Of a stretch of DNA of 64,000 nucleotides, positions 1 to 12,770 are shown piece by piece; the stretch's first letter is position 1; each line of letters begins with the position of its first letter. Made by a program: the position numbers and the translations under genes. The notes under the pieces were generated by a model that saw only the letters and a program-made list of their open reading frames with translations, made no database searches and was not told the origin of the DNA. This DNA is from Rhipidocladum racemiflorum. Its lineage: Eukaryota > Streptophyta > Magnoliopsida > Poales > Poaceae. The DNA is taken from assembly GCA_036346355.1 (NCBI GenBank), contig CM070576.1, positions 50,949,712-51,013,711 of the forward strand. Direction: 5' to 3'.

Positions 1-458
1 TGGATGTGAGTCCGATCCCCGACCGATGACGTAAGCCATGTCTAGTTTGATGGCTGGTACGTGCAGGTACTAGATGGGTTTGTGGATGGTTGTAAGGCTT
101 GGTCTTTGGCAATATAAAGTTAAACCCTTTTGAGCAAAGTAAATAACTTAAGTTTTCGCTCAACCATAAGCTGAGACCGATCAGTTCAGTTGAATCGTTT
201 CCCAACATAGCTCAGTATATTATTCGTCCCTTAGAAATACTTACATTACATGGTGGTACCATTCTCGGAAGGAGAATGAGGAGCAGCATTCCCGGCAGAA
301 GAATGCCTAATGGGTTTGGTGGAATGGGAATGGACGTTGAGGCGTCATTCACCGATTCTTACAACGATAGATACCCACTCAGTATTGGAGCGCAGCTCCT
401 GCGTTGGCCAGTGGGGTCCCAAGAATAATGGATCTAAAAACCTATCGGGTAGGAGCAC

Positions 459-631
459 TGGCAGAGCCAGGGCCCGGTGTGCCTGGGCCATTGCCCGACC
501 TCAGGTGACGGGGAGCAGGCGGCGGAGGGAGCAGGCGACGATGAGCGGTGGCCCGACAGGGAGCAAGCGACGCCGCGACGGCGAGCTTAGTGAGAGCTCG
601 CCCAGGCTCTAAACTTTTTCTGGCTCCGCCA
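459..631. mobile_element. Small terminal-inverted-repeat element (MITE-like)
   Basis: A GC-rich block absent from the related LTR copy is bounded by TGGCAGAGCCAG on the left and CTGGCTCCGCCA on the right, which are inverted repeats with one mismatch. No clear target duplication is visible, so superfamily and exact ends are uncertain. The short open frames across it are composition artefacts. Confidence 0.4.
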
Positions 632-667
632 GGCTGTGATAGTCTCGGCCCAGCCGCATGCATTTAA

Positions 668-938
668 GGCCCCGTTTGGTACGGTTCCAGATTCTAGTAG
701 AAACAGAAACGGTTCCAGATTCTTGGTAGAAATATTTCAGGTAGAATCAGAATCACTTTCTGCAAACCGTTTGGTACGGTTCCAGATTCTAGTAGAAACG
801 GGGTTGAGGGTGATTCAGCCACGGTGTGGAAAAAGAAGAAACGTTTCGAGGAGAATCGTTCTGAGTTTTAACCCGTTTAGCTGGGTTTCACTTAGATTCT
901 AGTAGAAACAGCTCGGTTCCAAGTTGCCAAACGGGACT
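668..938. mobile_element. Tourist-like MITE (PIF/Harbinger), TSD TAA
   Basis: The element starts GGCCCCGTTTGG and ends with its near-perfect inverse CCAAACGGGACT. It is flanked by TAA on both sides (665-667 and 939-941). The related LTR at 16195 shows the empty site (gcatttaagttgcatg), which confirms the insertion. Internal sequence repeats 'acggttccagattctagtagaaac'-type segments. A decayed relative lies at 17382-17627. It is non-coding. Confidence 0.87.
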
Positions 939-1628
939 TAAGTTGCATGTGATTCGCGCGTGGCATTAACGGTCATAAATATCTTGTGGGTAAAGCTGAG
1001 CAGCTCTATAGAGTCAATTAAATGGTGTTTGAATACGTCATACTTCTGGTTATTGAAGCTAAGTTTGATTTGGGGTGACTCCCGTAACCTAACTCAAGTA
1101 GACATTGGAATTTTGAGAAATTAGAGGCATATTGTGATAACTTTGTGAAACCCCCTCCGGTTACTATTATTTATGGTTTGTGTTTCAAATATAAAACGAC
1201 CTTACAAATAAAATTGCATCAACAATACTTGGACCTTATACTCAACATTTGTTAATCCCCTGCATGTAATATTAAGCATTTTTCGTGCGACTTGTTGAGT
1301 ACGGTTGTGTACTCACCATTGCTTAACCCATCCCTTTCAGAAATTCAAGAAGCTGGAGATTACCAAGAAATCGTAGATGGCGAATTAGTTTGGTTTTAAG
1401 GTCTTAGTCTTTTGCTGCAGGCCTGCCTGTGCGGTGTTTTGAATGTAATCTATTCGGGGCCCAGCTACGCCTCCTTTTGTAAGAAATTTGGGCGTTAGGC
1501 CTTATATTTCATAAAAACAGTTGAATTCGTCCTTTGGCTGGCAAGGTATGCTTGGTTCCCGATAGCTAATATTCCTGAGTAGCTGTCGAGGTATTTAAAT
1601 ATACAATCTGAAAAGGCGGTCCGTTTCA

Positions 1629-2237
1629 TATTGTATCGTTTTGTAAATACGAGTCAAATCTTGTATCAAATACGAAAAATTCCCATTGATAAGTGACTGA
1701 GAGAACAGGCTAAAGTAGTAGCGAGTTCATATGGAACAACGGAGATGTATTCTGTTGAGATAGAATCCGACTGATAGAGTTTGCTAGCTTTTCCGATATC
1801 TATGTCTCGAGTCCCAGAATTTGGCCTTCCACCAGTCACCACCAACCTCAAAGGCCGTGGATGCGGTAAATAATTGCCAGGCAGTTGGGATTTGTTAAAC
1901 ATCATTTGAATATTTTGTTTGCTGAAATTATCTAAATCTGGGAGCATTGGATCATTGTTGAGATTCGAAAATATCCATTACATTTGATCCTATAATCTGA
2001 TCTAACGGTTGAAATTTTAATCTTATGATCCAAAATTTAGAGGTTTTTTAAGACAAAAACATCCGAAAAACACCTATACACTCCCTTTTTGGTATCTCGT
2101 TCCACCTACAAATGCTGCAGGCCGGCAGCTGCACTGCACAGGTCGCTAGCTACTAGCGCTTCACTAGACCATACGCACGCGCAAACCGACACCTCCTAAT
2201 GCATAACCTATGGAAAATGGACCACCTCGTCTCCATG
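1629..2237 (+). promoter_or_regulatory. 5' flank of the P450 pseudogene
   Basis: This is unique-looking sequence between the LTR remnant and the solo LTR at the P450 start codon. Once that LTR is discounted, this stretch joins directly to the P450 ATG, so the last few hundred bases are presumably its former promoter and 5' UTR. No convincing TATA box could be fixed. A short minus-strand open frame (1666-1947) resembles nothing I know. Confidence 0.4.
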
Positions 2238-5200
2238 TGTAATATCCCGAGTATTTCTATACTCGAGTCACTGTACATTTGTACTCAAACACTGTTCAAT
2301 AATACACTGATCTTGTGTACTTCTGCAATTTGGGCTGTGTGTACTTAAGTGGGATCAAAAAGAACCCTTCAACTTAAGTAACCTAACTCAAAAATAATTG
2401 CAAATTTATTTGGATAAGTGTTAAAGTGACCTAAGAACCTTCCAGAATATATTAGAATCGATAAAAATCAGTTTTGGAAGTTCAATTCTTCAAAACTTGA
2501 CACTTGACCAAAATGCCCTTGAGTAAGTGCATAGTGTTTTGCATGTGTTATAACCTCTCCAAAGCCAACCCAACAGCCAACTCACTCCCTCTCCTCTCCC
2601 TCTCACGACCAAGCATAGGAGAAGCCTCCCAAAACCCTAGCTCACCCAATCCACCCATTTGGAGGCGATCCGACCGGTGGAAATTGATCTAGAGGCGGGA
2701 ATCGACCTCTCCATCGCGATCCCCATCTTCTAGATCCTCTCGGGTGAGTTTCTCATCGAATTTCATGGATGGATTTTGGAGTACCCGTGGTGTTTTCGAA
2801 GTTTGAGTTGATTTCTCGGCTCCCGGTACTTCCCTCTTGCCGTAGCTACGACTTCCCCCTTCGTAGCTTCGCATTTCGTTAAGTTATCTCAAACCCTAGC
2901 CTAGGTCAAAACTAGGTTCCATGTGTTAGACACGTCGCATGGCAATTGTGCTTTAGAATCTAGACTCAGATCATCGTTAGGCTCATTTAATCCTATAGCC
3001 AACCTAGCTTTTAGTCACCCTCGTATTCGCTCAAGTCCATCGCTAGGTCTTCGATTTATCGGAGGTCTAGTGGTGCATAGCATGTATAGATTTTTCCCAT
3101 AGCAGCCTCGTGGCTAGAGTCGCTCTGAGGAATCGGAATTCAATTTCGCTAAGCCGAAATTTATTTTATTCATTTAGGTGTTAACTATTTTTACAATGGA
3201 CCGAAGGTCCATAGCGTATAACGATAGCTCCATTAGCTCTTCCGATAGCCACTGGTTGCAATCGGAAAGAGTCGAAATAAGTTTCGTCAAAACTGCTACA
3301 AGTTGTTAGCTCTAGGTCTCTTTTAATTTATTTTTATTTCATAAAATCCTAGAGCTCCGAGGCATGTATTGACTTTACCATTAGTCCCCTTAGAGGCTAG
3401 AAAAGCGATTAGAATCGCTAGATTTGCATTTTAGCACTTTGCATTTTATTTTAGTAATTATAGGCCTCACAAGCCGTTTAAGGCATTTAGCTTTGTTTAG
3501 CCGTTTAAGGTCACTAAGGTCGATAGCATGCTTCCGCGTGTTTTGGATCGCATTCAAGTCACTTTTCGGACTTTTTAGTTTCTCGGGTAATTCTGGAGTT
3601 AAGCGGGCAATTGATCAAAAGTCGAGAAGATTAAGTCATCCATCTTTGGGGAATGGCTCCGATAGGTCGTAAGTATCCTAAGCAACTAGCCGAGGGCTTA
3701 AAACAAGTCTCGCGGCATTTCAGCTCAAACGGCCCTTTTGGGCGAGATTGCTCGTTTTCGAGCAAAATAGCCATTTTGGCCATATTCCACATTTAGGGGT
3801 TTCTTCGCGATTATTTAGCCGAATGAGTCATTTAGGGTCATTTAGACTTAGTAGAGTCGAACGTGCTCCTCGCGCAAGTGGAATCGAGTTTGAGCCGTTT
3901 TCGGACCTGTCTTGAATCGAGGCGTAAACCTCGGCTTAATTTGCGCTTTCGATCGGATTTCGATGCAAATTAAGTGAATTTTCAAGGGGCAAGGTCCAGA
4001 TAGGTCATAGACATCCTAAAGTACCTAGTGGAGTCGCTGGAATCGGTTGCAAGTCGTTCGAATGGATTCTGGACAGAAATGGCTCTTGCATTACGGTGAA
4101 TAGTGTCGTTTTTCTTTTTTCTGATTTTTCAGCATTTTGTGTATTGATTTTCACTATTTTGGCTTACGTTTGTTCGTTTTAAATCCAAACGAGTTCCCGT
4201 AAGTTCCATTAGGTGTATTATACCTAATTCTAGGTGTTTAACAAAATTTAGTTGAATTTTAAATTATTTTGCGCATTTTGTTCAAGTTGGCGAAATTAGC
4301 CAAATCGCCGTTTCGAATCGCGATTTCGCCATTTTTCTCGCTTGTTTCGTTTCTTTGCTTTCTTAGTGTCTAGATGAGTTCTATTTGATGTTAAGTTGGT
4401 GTTTATACTTCTAAAGTCACTTTTTGCTAATTTATTTCTCTGTTATTGCTTTTGATGTTTTTATTCGATTAGAGGCGAGTGAGTCCGAGTCGCCTCGAAC
4501 AGTCCTGAATTCGTCCGGATCCATCGTGAGCAGAGCAGACAGTGCAAGCACCTCCTTTGATCATCTTGATCCAATATTTTACGATGTTTACTTTGATTTA
4601 TCAAACTATATGCATGCGTTTAATTTCGATAAATGTGCTAGTTTGTGGGAATGGTAGATATAACCCAAATTGGTGGTTTTCCTTAATCTATTTCCCATGG
4701 TCACATTGATAGCCCTAGTAGAGGTTAGGCAACTTAATAAATGTCACTTGGGTGTAAAATGTTAATAAATGCATATGCTTAGTCAATGCAATAGATTTGA
4801 GTCTAGTCCTTGGCGATTACACTCATCAATCAAAATATGATTTCAAAATGAATTGAGTCAAAATGGTTAATGGTTAATTGATAAAAATGAGTGGTGTAAA
4901 TGACTCGGGAGGAGGTATAGAATGTGAAGGTGATGGTGTGGTTAGGATTGGAGTCCTTGCCCGAGTCAACAAAAATATAAGGACCGAACTCAAAGTTAAT
5001 CTTTGGCGAGTCTCGCGCAACCACATGAACTGAATCCAGGCGAGAATGCCTATGTACCGCACGACTTAGGGGATAGCCGATTTGTTGGTAGGCCGAAGAG
5101 CAAGATGAGAACTTGCGCAGCTGACAGTGTCTGCAATGGCGGGTTCTCGGAAGGGACTTCTGTCATCCATTGATGAGAAGAAGGGGTGTTGTGGGTTCCC

Positions 5201-6328
5201 GCTGCAACAATAGTGCCACTCGTGGGGTAATGGGGCCCGGGCAAGGGATACCCGTGTTGCGCCTGCGTCAGACGGCCGCCCTAAATCCGCCAGGGTGGGA
5301 TCACGCTATTGTGGCCGATGTCCGGCCGACACCGATGATGGGAACGGCATGGTCAATCTGCAAGAGTCGGCATTGAAAAGTATCGCACGTCGTGGCAACA
5401 CGCTTGCTAGATAGACCCATGTGGGGAATGTGTGCAACTTCTGCGAAGTGTTAAGTAAAACTAATCGATTAGCCGTGCTCACGGTTAAGACATCTAGCCA
5501 GATAAGTATGGAGAGTATAGAAGTTTGGTTTTGTGTCTTCTTACGAAAAAGTGTGAGTCTCGAGCGGAAAGGAAGTGTTTGATGGATAGAGTCGACAATC
5601 TAGCCCATCGGTTGCATTCAAGCGGGAATGGCGAACCGGTTGGGATAATATACATTATACATATCTTGTGAAATATGTTTTATGTCAAATGCTCTTTCAA
5701 TTACTAATGCTATCGGTTGTTAAATGTTGTTTACAAATAAATGCTGCTTTATGCAATCAACCTAGTATAGAAGCTTATTCCTGTTGAAATAGCCTGCATT
5801 TAAATATATTTCCATACACTAAAGACTTGCGAGTACATACGTGTACTCACCGTTGCTTTCTCGTTGTTTACTAACCTTGTCTCGGAGGATGGTTCCGATG
5901 GTGATCCGGATGGCTCAGGTGGTCCTCTCTGCTCGCGAGCCGCGGCGGTTGTGGTCCTTCCTCGATCAAGAGCTTTGTGGGGTTGTCGAGGCCACCGCGC
6001 TGGTTTAGTGTTTCTTTTGCTTCCGCTATTATTCCACTTTTGGATTTTGTAATGTGTATGTACAAGATTTACACCCAGTTATGTAATTTAACTTTAGTTC
6101 ATTACTTTGTGCATTGATACTCGTGTTGTTGGTACGCGATACTGGGCTACTGATCCAGGGAACCGGTATCGGATGCGTACAGGCACCGGGTCTGAAGCTA
6201 AGGGTTCGATCCCGTCGATCGAATTTTTTTTAGATTCAGATTTTCGGTGTCGAGGCTTCTGTTGCTATACGGTGCTATACGCCACAGTAGACGGCGTACA
6301 GTACGGTATAGGAAGAGGGGTCCTCACA
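2238..6328 (+). mobile_element. Solo LTR, 4.09 kb, TSD CCATG, at the P450 start codon
   Basis: The element begins TGTAATATCCC and ends GGGGTCCTCACA, with the canonical TG...CA. CCATG is duplicated exactly at 2233-2237 and 6329-6333. There is no internal gag-pol, so it is a solo LTR left by LTR-LTR recombination. Length and the TGTAA..CTCACA ends fit long-LTR grass Gypsy families (Tekay/Del-like is a guess). Parts such as 'cctttgatcat.ttgatcc' near 4553 and the 'actcaccgttgctt' block near 5845 resemble the LTR family at 14165-16875. The second copy of the duplication contains the ATG of the P450 pseudogene. Confidence 0.93.
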
Positions 6329-6602
6329 CCATGCTACCTCCTCTCCCCGTCTTCTTCACCCTATGCCTCCTCCTCCTCGCATCGGCAGCCTTCCTACGGA
6401 TCAAAGGTGGCCGTGAAACTGGCCTCAAAGCGAGCGTGCTGCGCCGTAAGCATGCGGGGCCGCTGCGGACTCTGGCGCCGCAGGGTACCCGCCGCGGCCT
6501 GTCCATCCAGGTGACGGACCCAGCCGTGGCGCACCGCGCCCTGGTGCAGCACAGCGCCGCGTTCCTCGACCTCCCCACCGGCGCCGTGCCGAGCACCATC
6601 CT

Positions 6603-6964
6603 TGTTGATTGTAATCCTGACTCAAGCCACTACAAGTTCGGAAGAAACACGTCTGAAGAAACCTTGACGGAAAGCAAATAGTAGCCGTATCGTAATTAGC
6701 TAGCTGTTTAGTCTTTAGCAGAATTGGCTTCGGATTCGGAAGTCGAGTCCGTTCTTTACTTGTAAACAATGTTCTATTTAAGCAATAGAAAACAACAGAA
6801 AAGCTGCAACAGATCGTGCAACACCAATTGCTTGAGTTCCTCTCTGAACATTGGCTTCTAGTTTTTGTTCTATCTGTTGTTTGGTTTTTTTGCCGAACGT
6901 CAAAGCGTCTGCAATTTCAGAGCAGGCAAAGGAGCGTTCGACTCTGGGAAGCCTGTCTCCAACA
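6603..6964 (+). repeat. 5' LTR of the Copia element (362 bp)
   Basis: It runs from TGTTGATTG to CTCCAACA. It contains a TATA-like 'ctatttaag' near 6774 and retains a 102-bp segment (6805-6906) that the 3' LTR lacks. Confidence 0.95.
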
Positions 6965-6966
6965 TT

Positions 6967-6978
6967 TGGTATCAGAGC
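6967..6978 (+). other. Primer-binding site (initiator Met tRNA type)
   Basis: TGGTATCAGAGC lies two bases after the 5' LTR. It is the standard plant Copia primer-binding site, complementary to the 3' end of initiator methionine tRNA. Confidence 0.93.
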
Positions 6979-9084
6979 TCCTAGGTTCACGTTCAAGACC
7001 TCAGAACTGCGATTCCATGGCGGCAAAGGAGAACGGCGGAGTGACGTTCCAAAACCCAACCTTGACGACGTCCAACTACACGACATGGGCGATCAAGATG
7101 GAGGCCATCATGGATGCTCAGGGTATCTGGGAGGCAGTTCAACCACAGGTCGGAGTGGCCGTGGAAGAGAAGAAGGACAAATCAGCCAAAGCATTCATAT
7201 TCCAAGCAATCCCGGAGGATGTTCTATTGCAGATTGCAAAGAAGAAGACGTCCAAGGAAATCTGGGATGCACTAAAGACTCGATTTATTGGTGCTGATCG
7301 AGTACAAAAGGCACGGCTTCAAACTTTGAAGAGCGAATTTGAAGCAATGCGCATGAAAGAGGGAGACTCTGTGGATGATTTTGCGGGAAAGTTGAGCAGC
7401 ATGCCGGCAAGGTACAGCAACCTTGGCGCCACCCTAGAGGATGCTACGTTGGTCAAGAAACTGCTCGACTCAGTGCCCGAGAAGTTCTTCCAGCTGGTTG
7501 CATCCATTGAGCAATACTCCGATCTGGAAACAATGTCCTTCGAGGAAGCAATTGGAAGGCTGAAGGCATATGAAGAACGGTTGCGTGTTCGTACTACCAA
7601 CGCCAATGCTGGCAGTGATGGGCAGCTATTGCTTACTCACTCCGAGTGGCAAGCACGGCAGAAGAGCAATAACAACAGAGAGTCCTCGTCGTCAACCGGC
7701 AGAGGCACAGGAACCGGCAGATCAGAGGGATCAAGCCGAGGAGGTCGGCGTGGACGAGGTCGTGGCCGTGGCAGAGGAGATCGAAGCAGCTTCAATGCAA
7801 CTCGACATGACAGCAGCAGCACAAGTAGAAACAAAAGCCATATTAAGTGTTTTAATTGTGACAAGCTTGGACATTATGCCTCGGAGTGTCGAGCTCCAAA
7901 ACGCAAAGAAGGTGAGGTGAATTTGACAAAGACTCAGGAAGAAGAAAAGGCTGTCATGCTGTCCATATGCGAGCAAGAAACCATGGACATGGTCCTTCTC
8001 CATGAAGATAAACGTGGCACTGCAGACCACAAGGAGGAAGAAGGTATGTGGTACCTTGACAATGGAGCTAGCAACCATATGACAGGGAATCGTTCGTTCT
8101 TTGCCGAACTGGACGAAAGCATAAGAGGCCGAGTCAGGTTTGGAGATGGTTCCACGGTCCAGATACATGGGAAAGGCTCAATACTGTTCGAAAGCAAGAA
8201 AGGAGGACAACGCTTGTTCACAGATGTGTACTACATCCCAAACCTACAAAGCAACATATTGAGCCTTGGACAGATTACAGAAGACGGCCATAGAGTAGAA
8301 CTCAACGGTGAACTTCTGAAGATTCACGATAGTGAAGGAAAGCTTCTTATGAAAGTACAGCGTTCAAGCAACAGGTTGTACAAGGTTTTGCTACACATCG
8401 CAACACCTATATGTCTTGTAGCAAGCTTGGAGGAACCGGCTTGGCTGTGGCATACAAGGCTAGGGCATTTGAACTTCCAAGCAATGAAGGATATGGTGAC
8501 AAAAGAAATGGTACAGGGGGTACCAAAGATTGACCACATTGCACAGATTTGTGAAGGTTGTCTAGTAGCCAAGCAAAGCCGACAGCCCTTTCCTCAGCAG
8601 GCTCAATATCGTGCAAAGACTCCTTTGGAACTCATACATGCAGATTTGTGTGGTCCAATCACACCTCAAACCCCAGCTGGAAATCGGTATTTTCTACTCT
8701 TGGTAGATGATTGCAGTCGTTACATGTGGGTGTATATGTTAAGAACAAAGGATCAGGCCTTGTCTGCATTCAAGGAGTTTAAAGCACTAGTTGAAAACGC
8801 AAGCAATCATAAAATAAAAATCCTGAGAACAGATCGCGGAGGAGAGTTCACCGCTCGATCATTTTCGGATTTTTGCATGGGAGAAGGAATTCAACGGCAC
8901 TTGATAGCACCATATACACCACAACAGAATGGCGTGGTAGAACGCCGTAATCGGACAATACTCAACATGACAAGGAGCATGTTGAAGTCCATGGCAGTAC
9001 CCGGAGAATTGTGGGGCGAAGCAATCAGGCACACCGTGTACTTGCTAAACCGGATACCAACTAAGGCAGTACAAGATGCCACTC

Positions 9085-10649
9085 TGAAAAGATGAGAAAG
9101 TTGCCTAGGGGGGTGAATAGGCAGTTTAAAATTTAAACTAAATTTGTCGCAGCGAAAAGAGTATCGGAACTTCCGGTATTTTATCGGAACTTCCGATAAC
9201 AGTTCAGAATGTCCGATCGACTTTAGACACGGACAATTAATCACTGAGAGTAATGAACTTGGAAAGCAATCTAAGAACGTTGTATCAACTAAATAAGGAA
9301 AAACGTTTGAGAGAAGTAAAGTAAAGACACGGATTTGTTCCCGCAGTTCGGATTCTTGAGGGAATCCTACGTCTCCGTTGAGGAGGCTCCAAAGAGCCGG
9401 GTCTTTTCCAACCCTTTCCTCCCAAACCTCGGTCACACTTGAGGCTTGGTTCCACTATTGGATCCTTTCCTTTCGGAGGCGGAGCCGGCCTTCACAAACT
9501 TCTCACGGCGTCCCACAACCCTTGGGAGCTCGTGATCGACACCTAGCCGTCTAGGAGTCCTTCAACCTCCAAGAGAAACAAATACACCATTGAACGATCT
9601 TGGAGGAACACTCTTAAGCTCGAGATGAATGACACTCGCTTTTCACTTCAAACTCTAGATCTCACTTATTGTCCTCACTCTCTAGATGATCCCTAAGATC
9701 AAAGAGGAGGACTCAATAGAAAGCTAGAAGGTGCTCAAGGTGCTCTAGAGTTCTGCCAATAAGAGTGTATATGTTTCAAAAGAAAGAGGAGTGGGGTATT
9801 TATAGTTTCTTGCAAAAACTAGCCGTTATACACCCACTCAGCTGCATATCGGAACTTCCGATATCAACATCGGAATGTCCGATATGTGCAAACAATCGTA
9901 ACTCGAGCGCACTTCAATCAGCCGAAAAAGGTGCATCGGAACTTCGATACCAACATCGGAATGTCCGATGTTTCCAGAAAAGCACCTCGACAAATGCTTC
10001 TAAGTCCATATCGGACTGTCCGATATAAAATCGGAACTTCCGACTTAACATCGGAATGTCCGATCTAATATATCGGAGTGTCCGATAATCCAGAGAGCTC
10101 CCATTTTCAGGTTTGAACACATCGGAACTTCCGATGTCAAATATCAGAACTTCCGATATTTCCAGAGAGCACCCTAGAAAGCATCAGCAACGTATCGGAA
10201 CTTCCGATCGAAAATATCGGAACTTCCGATGCATCTACCACGCATCGGACAGAAGCAAGCATGCACATCGGAATGTCCGGTCACATCGGAACTTCCGATG
10301 TAATATCGGAATGTCCGACCTGAACTTTGATAAAAACACATTCCGGTGCATGCGCGGTGACTTAGGGTCTCAACAAGAAATGAAGTAGCATTCATCTGAG
10401 CATAGAGACTATCCTAGATCATTTACGATGCATCCCTCTTAATAGTACGGCATTTCTACGACACAAAGCATGGAAAATACAAGCGTAATGCCGTTTTACT
10501 CGCGTAATCTTGTTTGAGGGTATCCATCGCATGTCAACGATCTCACATTGAACCTTTTACCTGCTCATAATCTCATTGAAGACATTAGTCTCTTTAATCG
10601 CTTGTCATTTATCAACCAAAACCAATTTGGGGGCCTAGATGCACTTTCA
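9085..10649 (-). mobile_element. Solo LTR, 1.57 kb, nested in the Copia polyprotein, TSD CACTC
   Basis: CACTC is duplicated at 9080-9084 and 10650-10654. The minus strand reads TGAAAGTGCATC ... CATCTTTTCA, and its distal end contains 'cctattcaccccccta'. I recognise the 'TGAAAGTGCATCTAGGCCCCC' type of end and the 'gggggtgaatag' block as common in grass LTRs, so the element's own strand is probably minus. It contains no coding sequence. About 18 short palindromes are packed into it (see 9162-10318). It must be younger than its Copia host. Confidence 0.92.
9162..10318. repeat. About 18 dispersed copies of the ATCGGAANNTCCGAT palindrome
   Basis: Two copies plus one partial stand at 9162-9220, then a dense group fills 9847-10318. 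Two forms recur and often alternate: ATCGGAACTTCCGAT, a full palindrome, and ATCGGAATGTCCGAT, with a broken centre. Spacing is irregular (about 20-60 bp) and the sequence between copies is unrelated, so this is not a simple tandem repeat. It may be an array of binding sites for a dimeric protein, or fold into hairpins. No function is known to me. Confidence 0.85.
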
Positions 10650-12770
10650 CACTCCTTATGAGGTTTGGAAAGGCAGGAAACCAAACCTGGAACATCTAAA
10701 AGTCTTCGGTTGTGTTGCACACGTCAAAGTGCCAGCAGTACACACAAGGAAGCTAGATGACAGAAGCAAACCAATGGTTCATCTAGGAATTGAGGAAGGA
10801 AGCAAGGCCTATCGATGTTTCGATCCAGCAACCAAGAAGATTTGTGTGAGCCGTGATGTGATATTTGAAGAAAGCAGAAGATGGGAGTGGGATCAACCGG
10901 ACGAAAGCGATCGAGGTATCGGCGTTTCGCTCAAAATCCGGCAATTCAAGAAGGGACTGAATCTCCTATGGGGAGTGAAGTGAGCCACACCAAAGATAGT
11001 CCAAGTTCAGAAGCACCTGGATCGGCAGAATCACAAATATCAGTTCCAGAACAGACCATCTTTGACTCAGAGATGTCGCCCACTCCAGACTCAAATCCAG
11101 GCAGTCCGGCTACACCAACTTCATCAACTTCAGGGGAAACGCCACAAAAATTCAGATCTCTAGCTGAAATCTACGAGGTAACGGAAGGTACTTATTCCTA
11201 CGAAAACTTGTTCCTAGCAGCTTTGGAAGAACCAGCACGGTATGATGAAGCAGCAGGAAGTCAGAGTTGGACGGAGGCCATGCAACAGGAATTCGACTCA
11301 ATACAGAAGAATAAAACCTGGACTTTGACTGAACTTCCAGAAGGAGTCAGACCAATTGGACTCAAATGGGTGTTCAAACTAAAAAAGGATGCAACTGGAA
11401 AGATTGTCAAGCACAAAGCCAGATTGGTGGCAAAAGGATATGTGCAACAAAAGGGAGTAGACTTTGAAGAAGTATTTGCACCGGTTGCAAGAATGGAAAC
11501 AGTAAGACTCCTTCTTGCGTTGTCAGCCCAAAAGGGATGGAAAGTCCATCACCTCGACGTCAAGTCGGCCTTTCTGAATGGAGAACTACAGGAAGAAGTG
11601 TATGTATCACAACCTGAAGGTTTCATCATCCCTGGAGAAGAACATAAGGTTTACAAGCTGTCCAAAGCGTTATATGGTTTGAAGCAGGCTCCACGAGCTT
11701 GGAACATAAGGTTAGACCAAGCGTTGAAGGAACTGAAGTTTCAGAGATGTCCCCAGGAGCAAGCCGTGTACAAACGAAGCACCAAAGACTCCTTGTTGCT
11801 CGTTGGCGTCTATGTGGACGACTTGATAGTCACAGGAACAAGTGAGAAGGAAATCCAACTGTTTAAAAAGCAGATGGAAGAACAGTTTGAGATGAGTGAC
11901 TTAGGTACACTCTCATACTACCTCGGGATAGAGGTAAAGCAGACAGGAGATGAAATCATATTGAAACAATCAGGATACACTGAAAAGATCCTGAAACAAG
12001 CAGGCATGTGGGACTGCAATCCATCAAAATTCCCAATGGAGGCGAAAATCCATCTGACAAAAGAAGGTGAGGGAGATCCTGTGAATCCTACAGAATATCG
12101 GCAATTGATCGGATGTTTACGCTACCTAACGCACACCAGGCCAGATCTATGCTATGCCGTGGGAATAGTCAGTAGATACATGGAGTCGCCGAAGAAAAAT
12201 CACTACCAAGCTGTAAAGCACATAATGAGGTATGTTAAAGATACAGTATCTTTTGGCATTGTTTACAGAAGAGGAGGAGACAACGAGATAATCGGATACA
12301 GTGACAGCAATCTTGCAACCGATCTAGACGATCGGAAGAGCACAACCGGGACAGTGTTCTATCTTTCAGGAAGGCCGGTTACTTGGTGTTCCCAGAAGCA
12401 AAAGACCGTGGCATTATCTTCCTGCGAAGCTGAATTCATGGCGGCTACAGCTGCAGCATGTCAGGCAGTATGGTTAAGGAATTTACTCGGAGAATCGACA
12501 GATCGCGGCACCGCAGAAGGTAAACCGCTGAGTTGACAATAAGTCTGCCATAGCCCTTATGAAGAATCCTGTTTTCCATGGGAGGAGCAAGCACATAGAC
12601 ACTAGATATCATTTCATACGGAGTGTGTTGATAATGACTTGATTTCGGTGGAGCATGTCACATGAAGAAAAGATAAGTGACATTTTAACTAAAGCGCTTG
12701 CCAGGATAAAATTCGCTGAGATGAGAAGTCTATTGGGTGTTAGAGACCTCTCAAATTCAAGCCAGGATTA

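Larger units (their letters stand above)
1..1628 (+). mobile_element. 3' part of a long LTR (Gypsy-type solo LTR or remnant), cut by window start
   Basis: This stretch aligns by eye, block after block, with the second half of the solo LTR at 14165-16875. Shared blocks are the 'gatccccgac' segment, 'gagcaaagtaaataactta', 'tcttgtgggtaaagctgag' and the terminal 'aaaaggcggtccgt..CA'. It therefore looks like an older, diverged member of the same family, ending at about 1628 with the usual CA. The 5' end lies outside the window, so its target duplication cannot be checked. Two smaller elements are inserted in it (459-631 and 668-938). No coding capacity is apparent. Confidence 0.7.

Noticed and set aside
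6816..7016. Upstream extension of the Copia gag frame starting at 6816
   Set aside because: This ATG lies inside the 5' LTR, before the primer-binding site. The ATG at 7017 begins the conserved gag domain.
9162..10318. CRISPR-like array of short palindromic repeats
   Set aside because: Plant nuclear context, irregular spacing, no leader or cas genes, and the array sits inside a solo LTR with a clear target duplication.
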